A stretch of DNA of 64,000 bases from Halalkalibacter sp. APA_J-10(15) (GTDB lineage: Bacteria; Bacillota; Bacilli; Bacillales; Bacillaceae_D). Under the pieces are notes generated by a model, which saw only the letters and a program-made list of their open reading frames with translations, did not search any database and had not been told where the DNA came from. The position numbers and the translations under genes are program-made. Shown here piece by piece: positions 27,705 to 35,020 of this stretch. The first letter of the stretch is position 1. Each line of letters opens with the position of its first letter. Where the stretch lies: positions 1 to 64,000 of the forward strand of contig NZ_JALKEV010000002.1 in the NCBI RefSeq assembly GCF_023017105.1. The letters are read 5' to 3'.

Positions 27705-27731
27705 GACAAAGTCTCCTCCGGAGGCTTTGTC
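27705..27731 (+). terminator. Hairpin after the SinI-like gene
   Basis: GACAAAGTCTCC pairs with GGAGGCTTTGTC (12 bp, one G-U) with a three-base loop. The T-run is missing, so termination may be weak. Confidence 0.5.
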
Positions 27732-27801
27732 AAACTCACCGCTGTTTTACTTCCTCCATCCATTCATATTTTTTCACTATGAGCCTTTTCTACTTCAATA
27801 C

Positions 27802-27837
27802 AAAAAAGCCCGAACGGAGGACGCCCTCCATCCGAAC
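27802..27837 (-). terminator. Terminator at the end of the lasso operon
   Basis: On the minus strand GTTCGGATGGAGG pairs with CCTCCGTTCGGGC over 13 bp (with G-U pairs) around GCGT, then TTTTTT. Confidence 0.8.
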
Positions 27838-27843
27838 TATGAG

Positions 27844-28002
27844 GTCATTTAAAAAGTTTGGTTTCTAACTTTTCCTGTCCCCTTTAAGCAATGTGCAAAA
27901 CCATTGTCTGTTTTGAATAGATTGATATGAGTGAAGCCATTGCTAGTCAATTCAAAGGTACTGAAAATGTTGATTTGTACTTTTAAAGTGGCCTCAACTA
28001 TA
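27844..28002. repeat. IS or MITE remnant after the lasso ABC gene
   Basis: The segment begins with AAAAAGTTTGGTTTCTAAC, close to the hairpin repeat at 61185 and 55105. It ends with GCCATTGCTAGTC...GGTACTGAAAA...GTGGCCTCAA, which aligns with the reverse strand of 38722-38797. Both parts are adjacent here, which suggests one decayed mobile element. A short minus-strand frame across it is not a gene. Confidence 0.55.
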
Positions 28003-28005
28003 TTA

Positions 28006-29808
28006 TTAAGGAATCGCTTGCTTTTGGTTTTGTAATAGATGTCTAAATACTCCTTTTTCTTCTTCTGCCAATTTAGCATACTCACCTGACTGTATGATAT
28101 GGCCATGTTCTAGTACAATCACTTGATCCGCATCACGTATCGTTGATAAACGATGAGCAATAACAATAATCGTCATACTTCCTTGTAAATGACGTAATGC
28201 CTCTTGAATCTTCTTCTCATTCTCTGAATCTAAGGCACTTGTTGCTTCATCCAAAATGAGAATAGTAGGCTTTCTTAAAATCGCGCGAGCTAAGACTAAA
28301 CGTTGCCTTTCCCCTCCTGATAGCTTCATCCCACGATCACCAATTATCGTATCTAATTGGTTTGGTAACATTTTGACGAAATCAGCTGCCATTGAAAACT
28401 CTAACGCTTCCCACATCTCTTGTTCAGTAGCATGTGGAGCTACTAGCATTAAATTCTCCCGGATCGTTTCATTAAACAAAAAAGGTTCTTGTGGTACATA
28501 ACTAATCGATTGTCGTAAATCCATTAATCGTTTTTCCGTTAATGGTAATCCATCTACCAAAACCTGCCCCTTTTGTGGTTTATTTAAGCCCATAAACAGA
28601 TCAATCAAGGTGCTTTTACCTGCTCCAGAACGACCAACGACAGCTGTCATTTTGTTAGCGGGTATTACTACAGAAATGTTATGAAGTGCGTATGTATTCG
28701 ATTCACTTTCTCCTTCATCATTATATGAAAAATACACATTTTTACACTCAATATGATTATGAACATTAAGCCGAGTTCCTTTATCAAACTTGTGAAACTC
28801 CTTCAATTCTTCACACTCATGTTGAATGGCTTTCACGACTTCAAACGCAGGTACCGTATTAGCAATTTGCTCCAGAGATGCTTGAATATCTGTAACACGA
28901 GGCCACAGTCTAGAGAAAATCACAATAACAAGTAATAATTGTCCTCCTTGTGAATGAAACAAGTTAATCGAAAAAAAAATAAACACAGCCATTAAGCAGG
29001 CAGATGCGATTTTATAATACATTTGAGATGTAGCTTGTAATTTCGTATAGTTAACCTGCTCTTCTTTCATCTTCTTTGTAACCGAATCATACCAACTTAA
29101 TCGATTTAGCTCTAGTGTGTTACTTTTAATATCTTTAATTCCATTTATTTGATCTGTTACACCAGCTAAATACGCCTTACTTAATTCATGATTACGACTT
29201 CCTAATCTCATTGAATTCGATAAAAACTTACGAGAAAAAAACAACAGTAGTAATCCACTTAAGAGTACAAACCCCGTAATAGTAGGTGATAACCAAAAAG
29301 CAATACTAATTTGAATCAGCGTAAAAATAAAAGACGAGACAAATTGTAAAAAGGTAAATGTTCCTGCTCCAACTTTCGTAATTTCATTTGTAAGTATATT
29401 TATTAAATCAGATTTTCTTTTTTTTACAAAAAATGCCCATTTCGCTTGAAGAATTAAACGATACGTTTCAAATCGTAAATATCGATAAAAACCGTTTGTG
29501 ATTTCAGTATTCTTAACCGTTATGTAACGTTGTAAAACATTTTGAGCTATGACAATCATAACAAAAAGAAGTAAAATGATTGGAAGTCCGATCGATGACG
29601 GTATTTGTTCAAATGGTTCAAATAAAAAAGCAATTCTTGCAATCTCGCCTTGTAAAGGTAAAATTCCACTCATACTAATCATTGGAATTAATAATAGAAT
29701 GCCAATACCCTCTAATAGGCTTATACATGACATCGCCATTAAGTTGACATAGAGCCCTTTACCACTATAAGAATGGATCTGTTTCACAAAATATATGATG
29801 GAGTTCAT
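28006..29808 (-). CDS. lasso peptide ABC exporter (LasD type)
   Basis: 600 residues: a six-helix membrane domain and an ATPase with Walker A GRSGAGKST, signature LSGGERQR and Walker B LILDEATSALD. It lacks an N-terminal C39 peptidase domain, as expected for lasso systems where leader removal is done by separate proteins. ATG follows AAGGGGGAAAAA, 11 bases after the nucleotidyltransferase gene. It is last in the lasso operon and would export, and so give immunity to, the mature peptide. Confidence 0.9.
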   Translation of the reverse strand: MNSIIYFVKQIHSYSGKGLYVNLMAMSCISLLEGIGILLLIPMISMSGILPLQGEIARIAFLFEPFEQIPSSIGLPIILLLFVMIVIAQNVLQRYITVKNTEITNGFYRYLRFETYRLILQAKWAFFVKKRKSDLINILTNEITKVGAGTFTFLQFVSSFIFTLIQISIAFWLSPTITGFVLLSGLLLLFFSRKFLSNSMRLGSRNHELSKAYLAGVTDQINGIKDIKSNTLELNRLSWYDSVTKKMKEEQVNYTKLQATSQMYYKIASACLMAVFIFFSINLFHSQGGQLLLVIVIFSRLWPRVTDIQASLEQIANTVPAFEVVKAIQHECEELKEFHKFDKGTRLNVHNHIECKNVYFSYNDEGESESNTYALHNISVVIPANKMTAVVGRSGAGKSTLIDLFMGLNKPQKGQVLVDGLPLTEKRLMDLRQSISYVPQEPFLFNETIRENLMLVAPHATEQEMWEALEFSMAADFVKMLPNQLDTIIGDRGMKLSGGERQRLVLARAILRKPTILILDEATSALDSENEKKIQEALRHLQGSMTIIVIAHRLSTIRDADQVIVLEHGHIIQSGEYAKLAEEEKGVFRHLLQNQKQAIP

Positions 29809-29818
29809 TTTTTCCCCC

Positions 29819-30985
29819 TTAAATACTCGCTACTCTTCGTGTTTTCCTCCATACCCATAGAAATGGACGCAATAGAAAATATAAATAATGTAATTTCCTT
29901 GGAAGCTTTAACGTTCGAGCATCTTCTGGGTAAGGGTATAGATAACCCATCATTACGACACACTTTTTCTTAAACGACATTAAGGAAAATAAGTAACGAC
30001 GATTGTATACAGAGATATCGCGTGGTAGCGGTTCACTATGGGGATCAACTAAATCCTCTAAATAGTAGAGAGCTGTCCTTGAAAGTCTTTCTGCTTTTCT
30101 ATTCATCAAATGAGTGAGCTTCTCAGGAATCTTTGTACGAAACATTTCAGAAGTTAAAAATAGTGCCTGACCTGCAACTGCAGGATGATAGTATTGCTTA
30201 ATATGAGCACACACTAACTCCCAATTAAGATCCATATGTAACATGTGATGAATATCTAACAACCAGCGTAGCCGAAACCAGCCATGTCTTGCACCATGTA
30301 TAATAAGAAACACAAATAAATCTTCATACCCTAAACAATATACATGCCCATTTAACTGGCTATGTAGCCTTTTATTTGCCCAAAGTGTATTGAAGCTTAT
30401 TTCCGTTCCAGGACCGGGATGTAACCTCCAATGAACTTCAAATTTCATACCACTTTCCTCATGCTTGTATACAGTGTGGTGCTGTCGCCATTTCCAATCA
30501 TTTAAAATGGTCGGCAGTGGTTCCTCCCTAATAAATCCCTCCTCTTTAAGAAGCTGATCCATTTTAGATAATTCATTAATTGGTACTAATGCATCTAGAT
30601 CTGAAGATGTCCTAAGAGATAGATCACCATATAATTCGGCTAGTATAGGGCCTTTTAAAAAAAGAACATGTAACTTTTGCTCAAAAAATCGAACACTCAA
30701 TCTTTCCATTTCTGATGTGAAGTACAACATTTTAAACGTATTCGCTTGATACCTTTCTTCTAAAGCTGCCATAATTGTTTTCGGAAAATCGACATTACTA
30801 CGCTTAATAATAGGATATAGCACGGGGTATAAACGATGATGAATCGCATAGTTCAAAAACCGATCCCAATTCCATTGTTTTTTTTTCGTATGTACCATAT
30901 CAATATCCATTTGATTCCTCACACATTTCAACAAATACCTACATTCTAACGATAATTTTTCTTCTAACCGATACTCGCTTCTCAT
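29819..30985 (-). CDS. lasso-cluster nucleotidyltransferase-fold protein
   Basis: 388 residues. The motif FLKGPILAELYGDLSLRTSSDLDALV matches the putative nucleotidyltransferase family (NTP_transf_5) that recurs in Firmicute lasso and related RiPP clusters. The DxD-like SSDLD is the metal site. EVHWRLHPG follows further on. Its start overlaps the stop of the peptidase gene by four bases (ATGA), so the two are translationally coupled. It may modify the peptide or the kinase product; no activity is proven for this family as far as I know. Confidence 0.85.
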   Translation of the reverse strand: MRSEYRLEEKLSLECRYLLKCVRNQMDIDMVHTKKKQWNWDRFLNYAIHHRLYPVLYPIIKRSNVDFPKTIMAALEERYQANTFKMLYFTSEMERLSVRFFEQKLHVLFLKGPILAELYGDLSLRTSSDLDALVPINELSKMDQLLKEEGFIREEPLPTILNDWKWRQHHTVYKHEESGMKFEVHWRLHPGPGTEISFNTLWANKRLHSQLNGHVYCLGYEDLFVFLIIHGARHGWFRLRWLLDIHHMLHMDLNWELVCAHIKQYYHPAVAGQALFLTSEMFRTKIPEKLTHLMNRKAERLSRTALYYLEDLVDPHSEPLPRDISVYNRRYLFSLMSFKKKCVVMMGYLYPYPEDARTLKLPRKLHYLYFLLRPFLWVWRKTRRVASI

Positions 30986-31452
30986 ACTCCTCTCCTACTC
31001 TCTTTTGCTATTATTTGCTTAGAAAAGGTTTGAACAACTGTATATCTCTCCATTTCATCAGCTCCAGATACATAGTAAGAGCCACTACGAAGCCATGCAT
31101 GTGCAGCCATTTGCCCTTGTTTTTCTTTCATAACTCCTAAATACAGAGTACTCGAAACACGACGCCGCTCTAACATTTTCATCGCTGCTATCGCTTGAAC
31201 GAGACATTTACTTTCCCAAAATGTATAACGACTCATCACTTCAATAGCTAATGCGATATCATCAACTAATTGATTCGTCTCTTTAGAGTGACAAAAGGCA
31301 GACTCAGCATGTTGTTCTCCTAACCATTTAGAAACCGTCGCAAAGGGAAAGAGCTTTAAGGTACGTGCAATAGCTAAGAAGGTAAAAGCTTCAATGAATA
31401 GCAGCTTCCTATGAAAGTCCAGTTTCATAAAGGTGTTTAATGCCTGGAACAA
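30982..31452 (-). CDS. lasso peptide leader peptidase (B2, transglutaminase-like)
   Basis: 156 residues of the transglutaminase-like core. Cys is in WESKCLVQAIAAMKML and His in GQMAAHAWLRSG; these are the B2 catalytic residues, with the acidic partner probably in SGADEM. B2 cuts the leader after recognition by B1. The start is TTG at 31452 after AAAGGGGAGAGTAAA. It lies 20 bases after the B1 gene. Split B1 and B2 genes are typical of Firmicute lasso clusters. Confidence 0.9.
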   Translation of the reverse strand: MFQALNTFMKLDFHRKLLFIEAFTFLAIARTLKLFPFATVSKWLGEQHAESAFCHSKETNQLVDDIALAIEVMSRYTFWESKCLVQAIAAMKMLERRRVSSTLYLGVMKEKQGQMAAHAWLRSGSYYVSGADEMERYTVVQTFSKQIIAKESRRGV

Positions 31453-31472
31453 TTTACTCTCCCCTTTCTTTC

Positions 31473-31775
31473 TTACACCCCTTTAGAATGAAGGACAATT
31501 AAATCTTCTTTCAATAGTTTTTCAATAAACTGAATGACGTGCCTTTCACATAGTTCTTCTGTTACGTCATATTGTTCATGTAGCTTCATGACGACCTGTC
31601 CAATAGTCGTTGGTGATTCAATTAATTCCCATATATCTCCACCAACTGATCCTAAATTATAATACTTCCCCTTAGCTATATTTAACATCACCTTTTCACC
31701 ATCCATATCACTTACGACGTTTCCTTTTGCTTGCACAACCTGATCTTCATTAGACAAAACGCTTTTCGCTTTCAT
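31473..31775 (-). CDS. lasso leader-binding protein (B1, PqqD-like RRE)
   Basis: 100 residues. GEKVMLNIAKGKYYNLGSVGGDIWELIESP and the following helices form a PqqD-type RiPP recognition element, which holds the precursor leader (the YxxP-like region) for the peptidase and cyclase. ATG follows GGAGGATTGCT. It overlaps the end of the kinase gene by 26 bases, indicating tight coupling. Confidence 0.9.
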   Translation of the reverse strand: MKAKSVLSNEDQVVQAKGNVVSDMDGEKVMLNIAKGKYYNLGSVGGDIWELIESPTTIGQVVMKLHEQYDVTEELCERHVIQFIEKLLKEDLIVLHSKGV

Positions 31776-32700
31776 AGCAATCCTCCTTCACTATCATACG
31801 TTCCATTTCTTTCATTATTATAGGTGCAGTGAACTCATTTTCTGGTCTCTCTATTCGAAATACACGAGCATTCCTTAGAAGTCTACTTATCATCGTAAAA
31901 TGCCACTCTAATAACCCTAATGGTTCAAGTAAATATTGACGGTACGTATGTTCCCCTAATAGACGAAAGCGGTCTAAGCTTTCTACTTCAGAAAGCCTCA
32001 CTTTACCATTCTTTTTCAGTGTTAATTCAAATACACCTGCAAGGCTTTGTGGTTCTGTATGGAAATATTCATGTACAGGGACAGCATATTTTGTCTCTTT
32101 TGCAAAAATAGAAGAATAACGGTCTGATTTCTCACCAAAATAATCAAGGCTTTTCTGCCAAAGCTTCTGTTGTGGGTATGCTGGTGATACAATTGGGACA
32201 TTGTCTTCATCCAAAGAAACAGCTATGACATCATCACTTAATAACCGGTAGCCTTGTTTAATGAGTGCCGATGCCAAAGTCGACTTCCCAGCTCCCGAAT
32301 CACCCACAATTGCGTAAACCTGACCATTTATCAAAATAGCACTACCATGTAGTGGGAGGATATTTCTTTGCATCAAGATAATTCCCATACATGTCCCCAA
32401 AAGAAACAAACGCACTTTACGTTCATCAGCCATAACTTCTGGAGACACGACAATTGTATGCCCTCCTTTAACTAAATACGTGGCTGTATGATCAATCTTA
32501 AACATAACAATTCCTTTTGTAATGACGAGATTACATTCCTTTTCATGTCTCTCCCACTCATTTGTTAAATCACTGACTTTAATTGTTACATCAGCTTTTT
32601 TGGCCTCCTCGGCATGAATAAGCTCAGGCAACGGCCACTCACTTTCTATTTGTAAACCAAATGCAAATGCATAGTAATTCTCTTTTGGTTGATTGTACAT
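31750..32700 (-). CDS. HPr kinase-like lasso precursor kinase
   Basis: 316 residues. Walker A GDSGAGKST, the upstream LPLHGSAI and the downstream LLSDDVIAV are the HprK/P-type fold found in paeninodin-like clusters. There the kinase phosphorylates the side chain of the C-terminal Ser of the precursor. The precursor encoded just upstream does end in Ser, which fits. The HPr-interaction and allosteric regions of true HPr kinase are absent. ATG follows ATAGGAGGTATT. Confidence 0.9.
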   Translation of the reverse strand: MYNQPKENYYAFAFGLQIESEWPLPELIHAEEAKKADVTIKVSDLTNEWERHEKECNLVITKGIVMFKIDHTATYLVKGGHTIVVSPEVMADERKVRLFLLGTCMGIILMQRNILPLHGSAILINGQVYAIVGDSGAGKSTLASALIKQGYRLLSDDVIAVSLDEDNVPIVSPAYPQQKLWQKSLDYFGEKSDRYSSIFAKETKYAVPVHEYFHTEPQSLAGVFELTLKKNGKVRLSEVESLDRFRLLGEHTYRQYLLEPLGLLEWHFTMISRLLRNARVFRIERPENEFTAPIIMKEMERMIVKEDCYESEKRFV

Positions 32701-32722
32701 AATACCTCCTATAATTTGATGG

Positions 32723-32749
32723 TGGAGGTCAACGAGTTGCTGACCTCCA
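32723..32749 (-). promoter_or_regulatory. Intercistronic hairpin after the lasso precursor
   Basis: TGGAGGTCA and TGACCTCCA pair perfectly on either side of an 11-base loop, between the precursor and kinase genes. There is no T-run. A hairpin here usually stabilises the short precursor message or partly terminates it, raising precursor over enzyme levels. Confidence 0.6.
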
Positions 32750-32761
32750 TTAAGTATAAAA

Positions 32762-32875
32762 TTATGAGCAGTCCTCTACACCATCATTTTTCTTACCTGG
32801 TCTTTTCCCTTTTCCACTCATTGTCATTGCTACTTCTAGCACTTCCAATGTAGGCTCTTGCCATACCTTTTTCAT
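32762..32875 (-). CDS. lasso peptide precursor, paeninodin-like
   Basis: 37 residues, missed by length filters. The leader is MKKVWQEPTLEVLEVAMTM. It has the aromatic-xx-Pro-x-Leu pattern (W5, P8, L10) bound by B1 proteins and the Thr at -2 from the cut (T18). The predicted core is SGKGKRPGKKNDGVEDCS, 18 residues ending in Ser, the kinase target. Unlike known lasso cores there is no Asp or Glu at core positions 7-9; the first acidic residue is Asp12. ATG follows AAAGGAGGTGAGAAT, the best ribosome site of the operon. It lies between the cyclase and kinase genes. Confidence 0.85.
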   Translation of the reverse strand: MKKVWQEPTLEVLEVAMTMSGKGKRPGKKNDGVEDCS

Positions 32876-32889
32876 ATTCTCACCTCCTT

Positions 32890-34797
32890 TCAAGTCGTTT
32901 TACATATAAATCGATAAACAATATATGCTTTCATTAGTAAGTCGTATTCATCTGTAATTATGTTATTGTCATTATTTTCAAGCTTTTTAATCGCTTCTTT
33001 TAAAGCAGGAATATGAAAGACAGATTGTGAAATAGAATCATTGACCATTGCTTTTAAATCAGCTATAAATGCTTGCCAATGCCGTCTTAAACGAAAAACG
33101 CTATCATTCCCTTGAACACCTCTAATCGTTTGATTTAAACGGATTGATTCAGGTAAATATCCTTTTGTTGCTCTTCTTACTAATGCTCTGTCTACCCCCT
33201 TCTGAATAAACTGATCATATGGAAGAGAGAGACAAAAGCGAACAACTCTTAAATCATTCGTAGGATCACGATCTGCTATCTGATACCGTAGCGATACTTT
33301 AGCTGAAAATGTGTTCGTTCGATTCCAGAATGAAAGCTGATCAAAATGAAATTGTCGAAGCTGCTCTGCTGTACGGTTTCTATTAAATTGCTTTTGGAAA
33401 TGCGTTAGCTTTTCAAACACATTTGTCTCTTTGGCCAACTGTGGATGAACAAGATTTTCATCTATTAATGACGTGGTTCGCCCTCTAGATTGCCATTTGT
33501 GCTTTAATTCTCCTAAAGTTGCTAGACGCCGAATACCTACCCTTCGACTATATTGGTGAATTTCCCTCATCATCAAGAGCCATTTTAAGTTTTTGAAAAG
33601 AGCCATTTGATATTCTAATGCATCCCCAAATGAAATCGTCCAATTCCCACGTAATCCATTTAACATGACATTAACATTTTGCGAGCTTGCTATTTTATAA
33701 ATACCGTGTAACCAATGGGCATTTAAATGATATTTATAAGGCATTTCTAGTGTCTCTAAGCAGTCATCTAATTCAGTGTACGAATTCATCCATTCATCTC
33801 TTAAAAAATTCGGCTTCATATTCCCAGAAAACCGAACAATGTCATAAACCATTTTCGTTTCATCAGCTACTAGACTCTCAGGAAGGTCAGGTTGGTAGTT
33901 AGGAGCAGGTGCATAACTATAAGTATGTAGCAGTTGATTTTTATTTTTTAAGTTTTTAGCAGCAAAGCTGGCAACCGCACTTGAATCTAACCCCCCACTT
34001 AAATGCGCACCTACTTGTTTGGTTGTTCTAAGGCGTGACTTAATCGCTTGATCAAAAACATCTTGAAACGCTTCTATATATTCTTCATTTGATTGTAGCT
34101 TCAACTTTCCCTCGTTTGGTAATACAGAAAAACGTGTAAATGAAACGCCTGCTTCATTAACAGTAATCGTATGCGATGGTGGTACTTGCATAATTCCGTT
34201 ATAAACCGTTTCATGTAGATCAGTTGAATCCAGTGTCGTAGATAGTGCAAGGAATTCTGCTAGCCACTTATCATTTAAGCGTTTCTTAGTAGATTGTTGT
34301 GTAATGAGAGGCTTCAATGCTGAACAAAAGGTAATTTTGTTTCCTTCACGGTAATAATAAAGCGTTCGTGCCCCGGAAAAATCCCTTGCACCAAACAACT
34401 CGTTTTTTCGACCATCCCATATAAGGAAAGCAAAATCACCAACAATCTGTGATACAACCTTTTCTCCCCATTTCTCATAAGCCAATAGGATTAAAATAGA
34501 ATCGCTTAGATGATCTCGATCTTTATTGGCAATGGCTAACTTATCACACAATTCATCACGATTATCAACGATCGCATCTGCCGTAATCGCTAATTGACGA
34601 TCAGTATCAAAGTAAGGTATTACGTTGTCAACTGATTCTTGAGTGATCCATTGATTGTGACAGCTAAGAAAAATTCCTTGTTTTGACCAAACATGAACGG
34701 TATCGGCACGATAGGGTATTTTATGAAGCAACTGATGCTGTTCCTCATCACTTATAGGATCTTGATAACAATCAAATATAGCTGCAATAGCACTCAT
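32890..34797 (-). CDS. lasso cyclase (asparagine synthetase-like)
   Basis: 635 residues. An N-terminal Ntn-type glutaminase-like domain lacks the nucleophile Cys2 (it begins MSAIAAIFD). The ATP-pyrophosphatase motif AHLSGGLDSSAVASFAAK comes at about 260-275. Lasso cyclases use this domain to adenylate an Asp or Glu side chain of the core and close the macrolactam with the N-terminal amine. Here the gene is first in the operon, before the precursor. ATG follows AAGGGGGTAAT. The promoter and SinR-like boxes are 40-150 bases upstream. Confidence 0.92.
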   Translation of the reverse strand: MSAIAAIFDCYQDPISDEEQHQLLHKIPYRADTVHVWSKQGIFLSCHNQWITQESVDNVIPYFDTDRQLAITADAIVDNRDELCDKLAIANKDRDHLSDSILILLAYEKWGEKVVSQIVGDFAFLIWDGRKNELFGARDFSGARTLYYYREGNKITFCSALKPLITQQSTKKRLNDKWLAEFLALSTTLDSTDLHETVYNGIMQVPPSHTITVNEAGVSFTRFSVLPNEGKLKLQSNEEYIEAFQDVFDQAIKSRLRTTKQVGAHLSGGLDSSAVASFAAKNLKNKNQLLHTYSYAPAPNYQPDLPESLVADETKMVYDIVRFSGNMKPNFLRDEWMNSYTELDDCLETLEMPYKYHLNAHWLHGIYKIASSQNVNVMLNGLRGNWTISFGDALEYQMALFKNLKWLLMMREIHQYSRRVGIRRLATLGELKHKWQSRGRTTSLIDENLVHPQLAKETNVFEKLTHFQKQFNRNRTAEQLRQFHFDQLSFWNRTNTFSAKVSLRYQIADRDPTNDLRVVRFCLSLPYDQFIQKGVDRALVRRATKGYLPESIRLNQTIRGVQGNDSVFRLRRHWQAFIADLKAMVNDSISQSVFHIPALKEAIKKLENNDNNIITDEYDLLMKAYIVYRFICKTT

Positions 34798-34823
34798 ATT
34801 ACCCCCTTACCTTTCACCCTTCT

Positions 34824-34839
34824 GTTCTAAATAAAGAAC
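34824..34839. promoter_or_regulatory. SinR-like box, lasso leader
   Basis: GTTCTAAATAAAGAAC: one half matches GTTCTTT exactly (on the minus strand), the other has two changes. It lies in the 5' leader of the lasso cyclase gene. Confidence 0.65.
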
Positions 34840-34850
34840 GAATTTCCCTA

Positions 34851-34892
34851 AAAAATTTATACCTAAACGTTCTTTTTACAGGTATAAATTTA
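34851..34892 (-). terminator. Leader hairpin with T-run in the lasso operon
   Basis: On the minus strand AAATTTATACCT pairs with AGGTAATAAATTT (one bulged base) and runs into TTTTTT. The 15-base loop carries a single SinR half-site (34870-34876, GTTCTTT on plus). It lies between the promoter and the first gene, so it could act as an attenuator. Confidence 0.5.
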
Positions 34893-34901
34893 TTTCTTTT
34901 G

Positions 34902-34943
34902 TTCTTTATAAAGAATTTATCATTCTTTCTATTTGCTGTCAAT
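34902..34943 (-). promoter_or_regulatory. Lasso operon promoter overlapped by a SinR-like box
   Basis: TTGACA (34938-34943) and TAAATT (34915-34920) are exactly 17 bases apart on the minus strand. The box at 34902-34917 (15 of 16 positions match GTTCTTTATAAAGAAC) begins inside the -10 and covers the start point, a position that would block RNA polymerase. The rest of the gap, 34944-35020, shows nothing else. Confidence 0.75.
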
Positions 34944-35020
34944 AGTCTTTTCTATTATTTCTTACTTTTTCTGTCTAAGTTAATCTTCTTATATACGAAA
35001 GGCCAAATTCCATTAAAAAT

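Noticed and set aside
27849-28106. 85-codon minus-strand frame overlapping the end of the lasso ABC gene
   Set aside because: It runs through a repeat remnant and is out of frame with the transporter. It has no ribosome site and no family signature.
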